This document shows, piece by piece, positions 51,600 through 60,390 of a stretch of DNA of 64,000 nucleotides (its first letter is position 1; every line of letters starts with the position of its first letter). The notes beneath the pieces were generated by a model. The model was given only the letters and a program-made list of their open reading frames with translations. It ran no database searches and was not told the DNA's origin. The DNA lies in assembly GCF_001613245.1 (NCBI RefSeq), contig NZ_BDBZ01000001.1, positions 124,001-188,000 on the forward strand. The letters are read 5' to 3'. The translations under genes were made by a program, and so were the position numbers. This DNA is from Nocardia speluncae NBRC 108251. GTDB lineage: Bacteria > Actinomycetota > Actinomycetes > Mycobacteriales > Mycobacteriaceae.

Positions 51600-52040
51600 G
51601 TGATCGGTATCGATGGATGTCTGGAACGAATCATGGACATCCCGGGGGCGCGCAGTGTGACCTTGGTCGACGGGGCGAGCGGGCTGGCAGTGGCCGGGGC
51701 CGGGCGCCATGAGCTGGTCGACCAGCATGAGGACGCGGCCACCACCACCGATGTCGTGCGCGCCGTACTCGACTGCCCCGCGCTGGCGACTGGCGCGGAA
51801 GATATCACCGAGATCATCGTCTGCGGCGACGGGGGATACCATCTGATCGACCTGGTCCGCGGCGATTTCGAGGGCCGCCTGTTCGTCCATGCGCTGTTCG
51901 ACGAGGATTCGGGCAACCTCGCGATGGCCCGATTCCGGTTACGCGACATCCTCGCGGACCTGGCCGGGGACGGTCACGAGGCGGAACCCGCCCCGGCCGG
52001 TCGTGGGGTGGAGCCGGCCGAGGGCGGTTATGGGAATTGA
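51600..52040 (+). CDS. Roadblock/LC7-like protein A
   Basis: A 146-residue protein with a Roadblock/LC7 fold as seen in MglB and bacterial conservon proteins: GARSVTLVDGASGLAVAGAG at the start, then the central helix and DITEIIVCGDGGYHLIDLV. The C-terminal tail beyond residue 125 is rich in Glu, Pro and Ala. GTG at 51600 follows an AGAGGTG site after an AT-richer promoter. It overlaps the next gene by 11 bp. Such proteins normally sit near a small GTPase, but none is encoded in this window. Confidence 0.75.
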   Translation: MIGIDGCLERIMDIPGARSVTLVDGASGLAVAGAGRHELVDQHEDAATTTDVVRAVLDCPALATGAEDITEIIVCGDGGYHLIDLVRGDFEGRLFVHALFDEDSGNLAMARFRLRDILADLAGDGHEAEPAPAGRGVEPAEGGYGN

Positions 52041-52806
52041 GCTCGCGGATGAGCTACAGCGCCTGGAAGACGAGGGAAGCACCGGCGTGCTGCACACGGG
52101 CGACGGGGTTTTCCATCTGACGGACGGCGCCATAGCCTCCGCTGAATGCGCCCGCACCACCGGGCTGGATCGGCTGGCCGCGGAAGCCGGGGTGACCGGT
52201 GCCGACGATTGGCAGAGCGCCGCCGTGGGTGACCCCGGGCCGATGATCGGTAGCCCATTGTTCGAGACCTTGGCACTGCTCTCGGTTTTCGACGCCGCCT
52301 ACTTTCTGCTGTCCGATCCGGTCCCCGCCGAATTCCGGCCCGCGCCGCCGCATTGGCTGGCCCCGGTCTGCCGCATCCGGCCGCGGGTATTGGTGCGCGA
52401 ATGCGAACGGCGCGGGGACCCGCATTCCGGGCCGTGGCCCGCGCAGCTGGTCGATCTGGCGCCGGTGGTGCCGGTTCGCCGGGTACGCCGAAATCGTGTC
52501 GTGCTCACCGGAGGTCAAGCCGAAGTGCTTGCCGCAGCGGGCACCCACCGCACTGTCACCGTAATCGCCCGCGACCTCGGGCGCACTGCGTACGGCTGTC
52601 TGGAGGCGGTCCGCGACCTCACCGCGGCGGGATTGATCGAACCGCCGGAGGACGGGCGTGCGCAGGCCGCACCGCGGCACGCCGCGGAGCCGGCTCTGCG
52701 CCGGCGGGTACGGCCGGCGGTGCCGGTTCCCGACGATGGCGAGTGGGAGCCGGTGGATCAGGAACTGCTCCTGCGGCTCCGCTCGGCACTGGAAGATCTC
52801 GCGTGA
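52030..52806 (+). CDS. DUF4388-like protein with winged-helix region
   Basis: A 258-residue protein. The N-terminal part (1-60: GSTGVLHTGDGVFHLTDGAIASAEC) resembles DUF4388 domains, which accompany bacterial GTPase/Roadblock modules. Residues 155-215 (LTGGQAEVLAAAGTHRTVTVIARDLGRTAYGCLEAVRDLTAAGLI) look like a DUF742-type winged helix. It is the only member of the operon that could contact DNA. Overlaps with both neighbours (11 bp and GTGA) place it inside one transcription unit. Confidence 0.62.
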   Translation: MGIELADELQRLEDEGSTGVLHTGDGVFHLTDGAIASAECARTTGLDRLAAEAGVTGADDWQSAAVGDPGPMIGSPLFETLALLSVFDAAYFLLSDPVPAEFRPAPPHWLAPVCRIRPRVLVRECERRGDPHSGPWPAQLVDLAPVVPVRRVRRNRVVLTGGQAEVLAAAGTHRTVTVIARDLGRTAYGCLEAVRDLTAAGLIEPPEDGRAQAAPRHAAEPALRRRVRPAVPVPDDGEWEPVDQELLLRLRSALEDLA

Positions 52807-53273
52807 CGGCACGCAGGAAATTACTCGGCGATCTGATGGGAAGGTCGACGAAAGTGCCTATGCCTGAACCGGACCCGGCGGTGCATGCGGAGCTCGTGCG
52901 GCTACGGGCCCGGGTGCCCCGGCTGATCGGGGCGCTGGTGGCCTCCAGCGACGGCCTGCTGGTCACCCACGACCTACCCAGCCATATCGAACCCACCGGA
53001 ATGGCCGCCCTCGCCGCCGCGCAACTGTCGTTGTCGGATCGGCTGGCGAATGTCGCGCACGGCGGCGGGTTCCAGGAAGTCGTCGTGGATGGGTCGCGCG
53101 GGCACGTCGTCATCTATGCGGCGGGCTGGGCATCGCTCACCGTGCTCGCGGAACCGGCCGTGAACATCGGCCGGTTGCATCTCGAATCGCGTCCGGTGGC
53201 GCGGAGTATCGCCGAACATCTGGCGGGCGCCACCACCCACGAAGCCCGTCGAACCAACGGAAGACCCGGATAA
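52803..53273 (+). CDS. Roadblock/LC7-like protein B
   Basis: A 156-residue Roadblock/LC7-type protein. The segment RLIGALVASSDGLLVTHDLPSHIEPTGMAALAAAQLSLSDRL is the usual strand-helix opening, followed by VVVDGSRGHVVIYAAGWASLTVLAEPAVNIG. The GTG start overlaps the previous stop as GTGA. A short Arg/Lys-rich leader (TARRKLLGDLMGRSTK) precedes the fold, possibly a membrane or GTPase contact. This Roadblock looks closest to the conservon CvnB type. Confidence 0.75.
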   Translation: MTARRKLLGDLMGRSTKVPMPEPDPAVHAELVRLRARVPRLIGALVASSDGLLVTHDLPSHIEPTGMAALAAAQLSLSDRLANVAHGGGFQEVVVDGSRGHVVIYAAGWASLTVLAEPAVNIGRLHLESRPVARSIAEHLAGATTHEARRTNGRPG

Positions 53274-53293
53274 CCCATCGAAAGGAAACACCT

Positions 53294-53665
53294 GTGTCCG
53301 ATATGGACTTGGCGCTGAAAGACATGATGTCGATCGAGGGTGCCGTCGGCGCGGCCGTCGTCGACTACAACAGCGGTATGGCGCTGGGGATGCTCGGCAG
53401 CTCGAAGGCGCTCGACCTCCACATCGCCGCCGCCGGTAACACCGAGGTGGTCCGCGCGAAACTGCGGACCATCGAACAGCTCGGCCTGCAGGAGGATATC
53501 GAAGACGTCCTGATCACACTGAGCTCCCAGTATCATCTGATCCGCCCGATGACCGGCCGGAAGTCGAAAGGCTTGTTTCTCTACCTCGCGCTCGACCGCG
53601 GCCGCGCCAATCTGGCCATGGCCCGGCACAAGCTGCGCGGTATCGAAGAAGACCTCGAGGTGTGA
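53294..53665 (+). CDS. Roadblock/LC7-like protein C
   Basis: A 123-residue Roadblock-like protein. IEGAVGAAVVDYNSGMALGMLG opens the fold, and the C terminus LFLYLALDRGRANLAMARHKLRGIEEDL closely parallels the end of protein A (LFVHALFDEDSGNLAMARFRLRDILADL). The two are likely paralogues that may dimerise. GTG at 53294 follows an AAAGGAAA site 20 bp after the previous stop. It ends the Roadblock operon, convergent with the fadD-type gene. Confidence 0.78.
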   Translation: MSDMDLALKDMMSIEGAVGAAVVDYNSGMALGMLGSSKALDLHIAAAGNTEVVRAKLRTIEQLGLQEDIEDVLITLSSQYHLIRPMTGRKSKGLFLYLALDRGRANLAMARHKLRGIEEDLEV

Positions 53666-53711
53666 TCCGGCGCCGGGTCGTGGTGCGCTCCCGTGATCCG
53701 GCACGTGGGTT

Positions 53712-55535
53712 CTACCGGCCCGCCGGCACTGCCTGGGCCGAGGGTTCGATGACGTCGGCGGGTGGTTCGGTGCGGTAGAGATCGGCGATCCGGCCGGCGT
53801 ATTTCTCGGCCACCGCCGCGCGTTTCAGTTTCATGGTGAGCGTCACCTCGTCGCCGCCGGCTTCCCAGAAGACCGGCAAGACGAGGAAGCGTTTGATCTG
53901 TTCGACGCGGGCCAGCCGCGCGTTTCCGGCGGCGATACCGGCCGAGATCGCCGCCAGGACCGTGGGGTCGGCGGCGAGTGCGGCGGGCGAAGCATCGGGG
54001 AGCGCGTGCTGCGCGGCGTAGGGGCCGGTGGTTTCGGCGTCGAGGACGACGAGCGCGGTGTTGTAGGGGCGTCCGTCGCCGATCACCGCCATGGCGCCGA
54101 TAAGTGGTGTGGCTGCCTTGACGGTGTTCTCGATATGCGTCGGTGACATGTTCTTCCCGGACGCGTTGATGATGATTTCTTTCTTGCGGTCGACGACGGT
54201 GAAGTAGCCGTCAGCGTCGACGGTCACGATATCGCCGGTGGCCAGCCAGCCGTCGGCATCGATCGCCTCCGCGGTTTTGTCCGGCAGCCCGCGGTACCCC
54301 TTCATCACCAGCGGCCCGCGGATCTGGAGTTCACCGTCGGACGCGGTCCGGGCCTCCATACCCGGTAGCAGCGTTCCGACCGTACCCGGCCGGACATCGC
54401 GGGGATGGCTGACGGTGCAGATACAGGACAGTTCCGACATCCCCCAGATCTCGGTGATCGGCACTCCGAGCCCGGCGAAGAACCCCAGTGTTCCCGGCGG
54501 AATCGGCGCGGCACCCGACATCGCCCAGCGCATCCGGTCGAAGCCGAGTGCCGCCCGTAGTCCCCGCAGGACCAGTTCGTCGGCGCGCTGCCAATCGGCG
54601 GCCAGATCGGCGGGGACCTCGCGGCCCGACAGGGCGTAATCGCCGCGGGCGGCGGCCACCGACAGCGCCCATTTCAGGGCGGCGCGCCGTTCGGCGTCGG
54701 GCTCCGCGGCGGCTTTGAATTCGACAGCGGCCCGGATCTTCTCCCAGACGCGGGGCACTGCGCCCCAGATGGTCGGGTGCAGATCGGCCAGCGCTGCCGC
54801 GATCCCCGACGGGTCGGGGACACACGTCACCTGGACGCCGAGTACCTCGTTCGCGTACAGCGCGGTGAGCCGGTCGGCGATATGCGCCGAAGGCATGTAC
54901 GAGGTGATGGTGTCGCCGAATTCGATACCCAGCACCTCCGCGACCCCGTAGACCTGGAACAGCAGGTTGGCGTGGGTGGTCTCCACGCCCTTCGGGGCGC
55001 CGGTGGTGCCGGAGGTGTAGATCAGTGTCGCCACATCGCCGGGACGTACGGCGCGCCAGGCCGATTCGAAATCGAAATTCGCCGCACCCGCGGTGCGCAA
55101 CCCGGCCACCGGCAGAGTGCCGGCCGGGGCGTCGTCGAGACAGATCAGCTGCTCGAAGGCGACCCCGCAGTCGCGTAACCGCGGAACATATTGTGGTTCG
55201 CAGATCACCACGCGGGCACCGGCATTGCCGAGAACGTACCCGAGCTGATCGGGCGGCAGGGTGTTGTACACCGAGAACGACGTCGCGCCGAGGTGCTGGG
55301 CGGCCACCTCGAGGGGATAGAAGTCCGGACGGTTACCCATCATCAGCGCCACCGTGTCACCGCGGCGGACCCCGACCGCGGCGAGCCCGGCGGCGAAATC
55401 GCGGACCTGTTGCGCGTACTCACCCCAGGTCAGTGTCCGGGTATCACCGGGCGTGCGGAGCGCGACGGCGGCCGGGGCCACGGCGGCGACGTGCTGGAAT
55501 GCGGCGGGCAGTGTGTCGAAACGAACTGTGCTCAC
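53712..55535 (-). CDS. Long-chain acyl-CoA synthetase (FadD-type)
   Basis: A 607-residue AMP-forming acyl-CoA or acyl-AMP ligase. The phosphate loop is LIYTSGTTGAPKG, the adenine motif is WGMSELSCICT, and the C-terminal domain has DADGWLATGDI and DRKKEIIINASGKNMSP. It resembles FadD11/FadD15-type actinobacterial ligases. The start is GTG at 55535 with a GAAAGGCT site. It is the last gene of the seven-gene catabolic operon, 15 bp after the esterase gene, and would activate the acid released upstream in the pathway. Confidence 0.9.
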   Translation of the reverse strand: MSTVRFDTLPAAFQHVAAVAPAAVALRTPGDTRTLTWGEYAQQVRDFAAGLAAVGVRRGDTVALMMGNRPDFYPLEVAAQHLGATSFSVYNTLPPDQLGYVLGNAGARVVICEPQYVPRLRDCGVAFEQLICLDDAPAGTLPVAGLRTAGAANFDFESAWRAVRPGDVATLIYTSGTTGAPKGVETTHANLLFQVYGVAEVLGIEFGDTITSYMPSAHIADRLTALYANEVLGVQVTCVPDPSGIAAALADLHPTIWGAVPRVWEKIRAAVEFKAAAEPDAERRAALKWALSVAAARGDYALSGREVPADLAADWQRADELVLRGLRAALGFDRMRWAMSGAAPIPPGTLGFFAGLGVPITEIWGMSELSCICTVSHPRDVRPGTVGTLLPGMEARTASDGELQIRGPLVMKGYRGLPDKTAEAIDADGWLATGDIVTVDADGYFTVVDRKKEIIINASGKNMSPTHIENTVKAATPLIGAMAVIGDGRPYNTALVVLDAETTGPYAAQHALPDASPAALAADPTVLAAISAGIAAGNARLARVEQIKRFLVLPVFWEAGGDEVTLTMKLKRAAVAEKYAGRIADLYRTEPPADVIEPSAQAVPAGR

Positions 55536-55550
55536 GGGGAGCCTTTCGGA

Positions 55551-56486
55551 TCAGACCGCGGCTGCGGTGGGAGTGAGAACGGCGGCGGCGAACCGGGCCG
55601 CCGACCGGTAGGCGAGCCGCGATTCCGGAATCAGAAGGGGCAGCACCGGGAAGGCATGGATCTGGTCCGGCCACACCTGTAGGTCGCAGACCGCTCCGGT
55701 CGCGGTCCACCGTTCGGCGAGGGCGACGGCGTCACCGCCGAAAAATTCGGTATCACCGGCGTGGATGAGCGCCGGCGGCAGCTGTAGACCGCGGGCCGGC
55801 AGCAACTGGTAGGGGTCAGGGGTGAAATGGGTGACCGCGCGACGCGACAGGCCGGCCGACAGCAGGCCACACGCCCGCGCCCCCTCGTATCCGGTGGCCA
55901 CTTCCAGGCTCAGATCCGCCATGGGCGAGAACAACACCACTCCGCCGGGTGCGGGCAGGCCGGTGCGGGCGCGGGTGATGACGAAATCGGCGGCCAGGAA
56001 CCCACCCGCGGAATCTCCCGCGACGAGGATCCGGCCGGGGGCGTGCCCGCGGCCGGTCAGCCACCGGAATGCGTGATCGATATCCTGCGGCGCCGCCGGA
56101 TACGGGTGTTCGGGGGCGAGCCGGTAGTCCACGGCGAAAACCGGCAGCCCGGTCGCGGTGGACAGCCGCGCGGCCACCCCGCGATACCCGGCGGCGGATC
56201 CGGCGACGAAGCCGCCGCCGTGCACATACAGCACGGCGGCATCGGTTCGTCCGGTTCGCGGTCCACGCACCCATTCCCCGGTGATCCGGCCGTCGCGAAC
56301 CTGTTCGACCGTGGTGCCGGACAGCGGCGGCGCGACAGTGCGCAACGCCTGATCGATCAGCATCCGCGCGAGCGGGAGCGTGCAGGCGTTCACCGGTGCG
56401 GCCGCGGCGAGCCGGCGCGCGGTGAGCGCCGATACCTGCCGCACGGTGCGGGCCTGCCACGAACCGCGGACCAGTGGTGCGGTCAT
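55551..56486 (-). CDS. Alpha/beta hydrolase, hormone-sensitive lipase family
   Basis: A 311-residue esterase of the HSL/LipR-like family. The oxyanion motif HGGGFVAGS and nucleophile elbow GDSAGG are present, with Asp and His later in DPYQLLPARGLQ-type and IHAFPVLPL segments. ATG at 56486 overlaps the SDR stop as ATGA. In the mycobacterial mymA operon a comparable lipase (LipR) lies beside a flavin monooxygenase and an SDR; the same trio occurs here. It probably hydrolyses the ester made by Baeyer-Villiger oxidation. Confidence 0.88.
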   Translation of the reverse strand: MTAPLVRGSWQARTVRQVSALTARRLAAAAPVNACTLPLARMLIDQALRTVAPPLSGTTVEQVRDGRITGEWVRGPRTGRTDAAVLYVHGGGFVAGSAAGYRGVAARLSTATGLPVFAVDYRLAPEHPYPAAPQDIDHAFRWLTGRGHAPGRILVAGDSAGGFLAADFVITRARTGLPAPGGVVLFSPMADLSLEVATGYEGARACGLLSAGLSRRAVTHFTPDPYQLLPARGLQLPPALIHAGDTEFFGGDAVALAERWTATGAVCDLQVWPDQIHAFPVLPLLIPESRLAYRSAARFAAAVLTPTAAAV

Positions 56487-57355
56487 CGCCGTTTCTCGAT
56501 CGCGCGCACGATGTCGTGCACCGAAGAATCGGCGGCGAGCCGGCCGTCGAGCACGGTGTTGATCACCCCGCGCAGCAGCGCGTAGGGCTGCCATCCGCTG
56601 GGGGCGATGGTGCGTGGCGCGCGCCGGGAGATTCCGTCGGCGATGGTGCGTGCGGCTTGTTCGGCAGTGATCCGCACGCTCAGCGGCCACGGCAGCAGAT
56701 CGTTGATCCGGCGGCCGAGCTCGTCCGCGTCGAGCATGGCGTGGGTCATCGGTGTTTCCACCAGACCGAAATAGGCGATTCCGGCGGTGGCGCCGGACGC
56801 GGCCAGTTCCACCCGCAGCGCCCGGCCGAGCTGTTCGACCGCGGCCTTGCTGATCATGTACGGCGAACCACCCATACCCGGCGCGAACGCCGCACACGAC
56901 GACACCACAACCACATGCCCGCCGCTGCGGATGATCTCGTCGAGTGCCGGATGCACGGTATTGAACACCCCGGTGAGGTTGATGTTCAGCACCCGGTCGA
57001 AATCGCCGGGTTCCATGGTGCGCAAGGTCGCCGGCACCGGTGTGACCCCGGCGTTGGCGACGACGATATCGAGCCGGCCGAACCGGTCGGCCACCTCGCC
57101 GATCACCTGTTCCATCCGGTCCCGGTCGGTGACATCGGCTCCGAAGCCGTATGCCCGTGAACCCAGTTGTCCGGCGGCGCGCTGCGCGGCGGTCTCGTCG
57201 ATATCGACCGCCGCGATCACGGCACCACGCCGGTGCAGAATACCCACGAGTTCCCGGCCGATACCCTGTCCTGCGCCCGTGACCAGCACGACTTTGCCCC
57301 GGACATCGAATACGGGCCCGGTGAGCCGGTCCAGCGGGGCGGGTAGCGGCTTCAT
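56483..57355 (-). CDS. Short-chain dehydrogenase
   Basis: A 290-residue classical SDR. The cofactor motif is TGAGQGIG (26-33), NAGVTPVP follows, and the catalytic residues are in SSCAAFAPGMGGSPYMISKAA (Tyr-x-x-x-Lys). The C terminus is extended by about 60 residues with a basic, amphipathic end. The start overlaps the monooxygenase stop as ATGA. By position it would oxidise or reduce the alcohol/ketone pair around the monooxygenase step. Confidence 0.88.
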   Translation of the reverse strand: MKPLPAPLDRLTGPVFDVRGKVVLVTGAGQGIGRELVGILHRRGAVIAAVDIDETAAQRAAGQLGSRAYGFGADVTDRDRMEQVIGEVADRFGRLDIVVANAGVTPVPATLRTMEPGDFDRVLNINLTGVFNTVHPALDEIIRSGGHVVVVSSCAAFAPGMGGSPYMISKAAVEQLGRALRVELAASGATAGIAYFGLVETPMTHAMLDADELGRRINDLLPWPLSVRITAEQAARTIADGISRRAPRTIAPSGWQPYALLRGVINTVLDGRLAADSSVHDIVRAIEKRR

Positions 57356-58830
57356 GAACTCACCTCATACGATTCGGCATCGAACTGTTTGGTGCGGCGG
57401 CGGTATTCGAAACTCCAGCTCGGGTACAGCCCGGCATTGCGGCCGTCGGCAGTGGTGTAGTACGTCTGGCAGCCTCCGGTCAGCCACACCGTGTCTGCGC
57501 TGCGCCGTTCCATTTCCCCGACGAAGGCGTCCTGGGTTTCCCGGCGCACCTCCACCCGGCGGGCGCCGCGGTCGCGCAGGGTGCTCAGCGCGTCGACGAT
57601 GTAGGCGATCTGTGATTCCAGCATGAAGAGGGCGGACTGGTTTCCGGCCGCGCCGAACGGGCCCAGGGTGCAGAAGAAGTTCGGGAATCCCGCCATGGCC
57701 GTCCCCAGGTAGGTTTGCGGTTCCTCGTAGTAGAGGTCGGCGATGGAGCGGCCGTCGCGGCCGGTGATCCGTTCGAAGGCGGTCGGGATGGGGGTGAACC
57801 CGGTGCCGTAGATGATCGTATCGACCTCGATCTCGTCGCCTTCGCGGGTGACGATCGACCGCGGACGCACCTCCGCGATACCGTCGGTGACCACCTCCAC
57901 GTTGCCCTTGTCCAGCGCCGGCAGATAGGCATCGGAGAAGATGGCGCGCTTACAGCCGATGACGTAATCGGGGGTGGCCTTGCGGCGCAGCCGCGGATCC
58001 CGGATCTGGCGCAGCAACTGGAGGCGGCCGAGTACCTCGAAGGGGTGACGGAACCGGTTGTCGACGAAGCCGACCAGCCCGAAACTCTCGATCAGTCCGT
58101 ACCAGGTACCGCGCACGGCCTTCTGCGCCAATGGCAGACGGCGCAGCAGGCGGCGTTCCAGACCGAGGGTGGGCCGATCCATCCGCGGTACGATCCACGG
58201 CGCCGAGCGCTGGAACACTGTCATCGCGGCCACCCGCGGCTGGATCTCCGGAATGAACTGCACCGCGGACGCCCCGGTGCCGATCACCGCGACCCGCTCC
58301 CCGGTCAGATCGTGGTCGTGATCCCAGTGCAGAGAATGAAACGTGGTACCCGTGAAGCTGTCCAGGCCCGGCAGATCCGGGTACTTCGCTTCCGCGAAAA
58401 TACCGGCGGCGGACAGGAAATAGTCCGCGGTGAGCGATCCGCGGGACGTGTCGATCCGCCACAGGGCGCTCGCCTCGTCCCAGCGTGCGCCGGTCAGTTC
58501 GGTGTTCAAGCGGATATTGCGCACCACATCGTGTTCGGTGGCGACGCGGCGCAGGTAGCCGAGGATCTCGGGCTGCCGGCCGTAGGTCCGCGACCAGTCC
58601 GGATTCGGGGCGAAGGAATAGCTGTACAGCTGGGACGGGACATCGCAGGCGCAACCCGGATAGGTGTTGGCCTGCCAGGTGCCGCCGAGATCGGGGGCGC
58701 GCTCCAATAGCACTACATCGTCGAAACCCGCCTGCCGCAGCGCGATTGCCAATCCGATACCGCCGAAACCGGCGCCGAGTACGACGATGCTGTGATGGCC
58801 GGACAACACGCCGGAATCCGCCGGGTTCAT
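57352..58830 (-). CDS. Baeyer-Villiger-type flavin monooxygenase
   Basis: A 492-residue flavoprotein monooxygenase. The FAD motif is VLGAGFGGIGLAIAL, the NADPH motif is VAVIGTGASAVQFIPEI, and the Baeyer-Villiger fingerprint is FTGTTFHSLHWDH (F-x-G-x3-H-x3-W). Family members insert oxygen into ketones to give esters or lactones. It overlaps both neighbours by 4 bp. Similar enzymes include EthA/MymA-type flavoproteins, though closest kinship looks like the cyclohexanone-type group. Confidence 0.9.
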   Translation of the reverse strand: MNPADSGVLSGHHSIVVLGAGFGGIGLAIALRQAGFDDVVLLERAPDLGGTWQANTYPGCACDVPSQLYSYSFAPNPDWSRTYGRQPEILGYLRRVATEHDVVRNIRLNTELTGARWDEASALWRIDTSRGSLTADYFLSAAGIFAEAKYPDLPGLDSFTGTTFHSLHWDHDHDLTGERVAVIGTGASAVQFIPEIQPRVAAMTVFQRSAPWIVPRMDRPTLGLERRLLRRLPLAQKAVRGTWYGLIESFGLVGFVDNRFRHPFEVLGRLQLLRQIRDPRLRRKATPDYVIGCKRAIFSDAYLPALDKGNVEVVTDGIAEVRPRSIVTREGDEIEVDTIIYGTGFTPIPTAFERITGRDGRSIADLYYEEPQTYLGTAMAGFPNFFCTLGPFGAAGNQSALFMLESQIAYIVDALSTLRDRGARRVEVRRETQDAFVGEMERRSADTVWLTGGCQTYYTTADGRNAGLYPSWSFEYRRRTKQFDAESYEVSS

Positions 58831-59336
58831 CGCCGCGCCCCTACCGATTCGCGCCGGACCCGGCCGGTGATGCCTTCGGCGATGGATTTGGTGACCAGGC
58901 GGTTCACCGGGCTGGTCGCGGCCAGTACAGGTCGCAGCAGCGGATTGCCTTCGAGCGCGAAGGTCCAGACCAGCCGGGTCGCGGTGCCCAGTGACAGGAG
59001 GGTGAGGTCCTCGGCGAAACGGCGCAGCCCCGGTACGGACGCGGAATCGAGGGTGAAGGTCATCCGTTTCTGCTCCTCCCAGCGGTAAAAACGCTCATCG
59101 AGGCGCAGTGCGCCCCCGAGGGTCACCTGCCGGGTGGTGCCGGCGCCGAACGGGCGCGGCGAGGTCCAGTGGGCGGACGTGATCACCGGCGACCACGACA
59201 CGAGCGCGTCGTCGGCGGTCAGGGTGTCCCAGACCTGCGCCCGTGAGGCGGGGATATCGACGATATGGGTATAGCGCCGGTCCGCGGTGTTCAGGAAGGT
59301 GTCGTCCGCCGGATCGAGCGGGAAGCTGGGAGACAT
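58827..59336 (-). CDS. SRPBCC ligand-binding protein
   Basis: A 169-residue START-like protein: YTHIVDIPASRAQVWDTLTADDALVSWSPVI opens the fold and VLAATSPVNRLVTKSIAEGITGRV forms the terminal helix. The ATG at 59336 directly precedes the fold; the open frame to 59570 belongs to the next gene's antisense. It overlaps the monooxygenase start by 4 bp and lies 22 bp after the ferredoxin reductase gene. It may bind the hydrophobic substrate of the pathway. Confidence 0.8.
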   Translation of the reverse strand: MSPSFPLDPADDTFLNTADRRYTHIVDIPASRAQVWDTLTADDALVSWSPVITSAHWTSPRPFGAGTTRQVTLGGALRLDERFYRWEEQKRMTFTLDSASVPGLRRFAEDLTLLSLGTATRLVWTFALEGNPLLRPVLAATSPVNRLVTKSIAEGITGRVRRESVGARR

Positions 59337-59358
59337 TGTGCTGGTGGGCCTTTCGCTG

Positions 59359-60390
59359 TCAGATATCGAGAACCAACGGCCCGCCCGCGGACCGGGAGAC
59401 ACACGGGAGCATGTGGCCGGGGCGCTCGGCGTCGGTGAGGGTGCGGTCGCGGTGGTCGATATCGCCCGCGAGGACCTTCGTCTTGCAGGTGCCGCAGAAC
59501 CCTTGGCGGCAGGAGAAAACGGCGTCGGGGTGTACCCGGCGGATGGCGTCGAGTGCGGATTCCGTGGCACCCACTCGCACCTGCCGGCCGGAGGCTGCGA
59601 GGGTGAGATCGAATTCCCTCCCGTCGGGGATCGGTGGCGCCGAGAACCGTTCGGTATGCAGCGAACCGGTCGGGTTCAGCGTGAAGAAGCTGCGCTGGGC
59701 GGCTTCGAGAACGGGCGGCGGGCCGCACACGTAAACCGCGGCCCCCGGCGGTGCGGCCGCCAGGGTCGCCGGGATATCGGGAATGCCGAATTCGTCGTCG
59801 GTCCGGATTTCGCTACCGGCGGGGAGTTCGCCCAGGAAAGGCATGGTGTCGCGGGAACGGCCCATGTACACCAGCCGCCCGCGATCACCCGCCGCATGCA
59901 CCATGGGCAGGATCGGGGTGATGCCGATACCGGCGGCGACGAACAGGTAGGCGGCGGCGGTCTCCACGAAGGTGAACGCATTACGTGGACCGCGGACCCG
60001 CAGTGCGTCACCGGGCACGAGGGTGTGTGCCTCCATCGACCCGCCGTCACCACCGGACAGCCGGCGCACGGCAATGCGATATCGGGAGAGGTCCCGCGGA
60101 TCGCCGCACAGGGAGTACTGGCGTTGCCGCCCCGAGGGCAGGAATACATCCAGATGGGAACCGGGACGCCAGGCGGGCAGCCTTTGCCCGTTCGGTCGCC
60201 GCAGGGTCAGCGACACCACGCCCTGTGCCTCGGTGTGTACTGCTTCCACCCGCACGTCGATATCGAAACCGGTGCGCCGCAGCGGGTTCGGTGGGGAGAG
60301 TGCGGGTGTGGTGAACACCTTCTTGTAGACGTCCAAGACAACGCCCAGGGCCTGCAGGCTCAGCGACGGCGCCGGTCCGGCGGTGTTCAT
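59359..60390 (-). CDS. Ferredoxin reductase with C-terminal 2Fe-2S domain
   Basis: A 343-residue electron-transfer protein. An FAD/FMN-binding beta barrel (RQYSLCGDPRD) precedes the NAD-binding domain (FVAAGIGITPILPMVHA), and a plant-type 2Fe-2S ferredoxin closes it with CRQGFCGTCKTKVL and a distal LPCVSRS. This is the phthalate-dioxygenase-reductase/KshB-like layout that feeds oxygenases. It overlaps the diiron-like gene by ATGA. No Rieske oxygenase is nearby, so the diiron-like protein is its likely partner. Confidence 0.9.
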   Translation of the reverse strand: MNTAGPAPSLSLQALGVVLDVYKKVFTTPALSPPNPLRRTGFDIDVRVEAVHTEAQGVVSLTLRRPNGQRLPAWRPGSHLDVFLPSGRQRQYSLCGDPRDLSRYRIAVRRLSGGDGGSMEAHTLVPGDALRVRGPRNAFTFVETAAAYLFVAAGIGITPILPMVHAAGDRGRLVYMGRSRDTMPFLGELPAGSEIRTDDEFGIPDIPATLAAAPPGAAVYVCGPPPVLEAAQRSFFTLNPTGSLHTERFSAPPIPDGREFDLTLAASGRQVRVGATESALDAIRRVHPDAVFSCRQGFCGTCKTKVLAGDIDHRDRTLTDAERPGHMLPCVSRSAGGPLVLDI

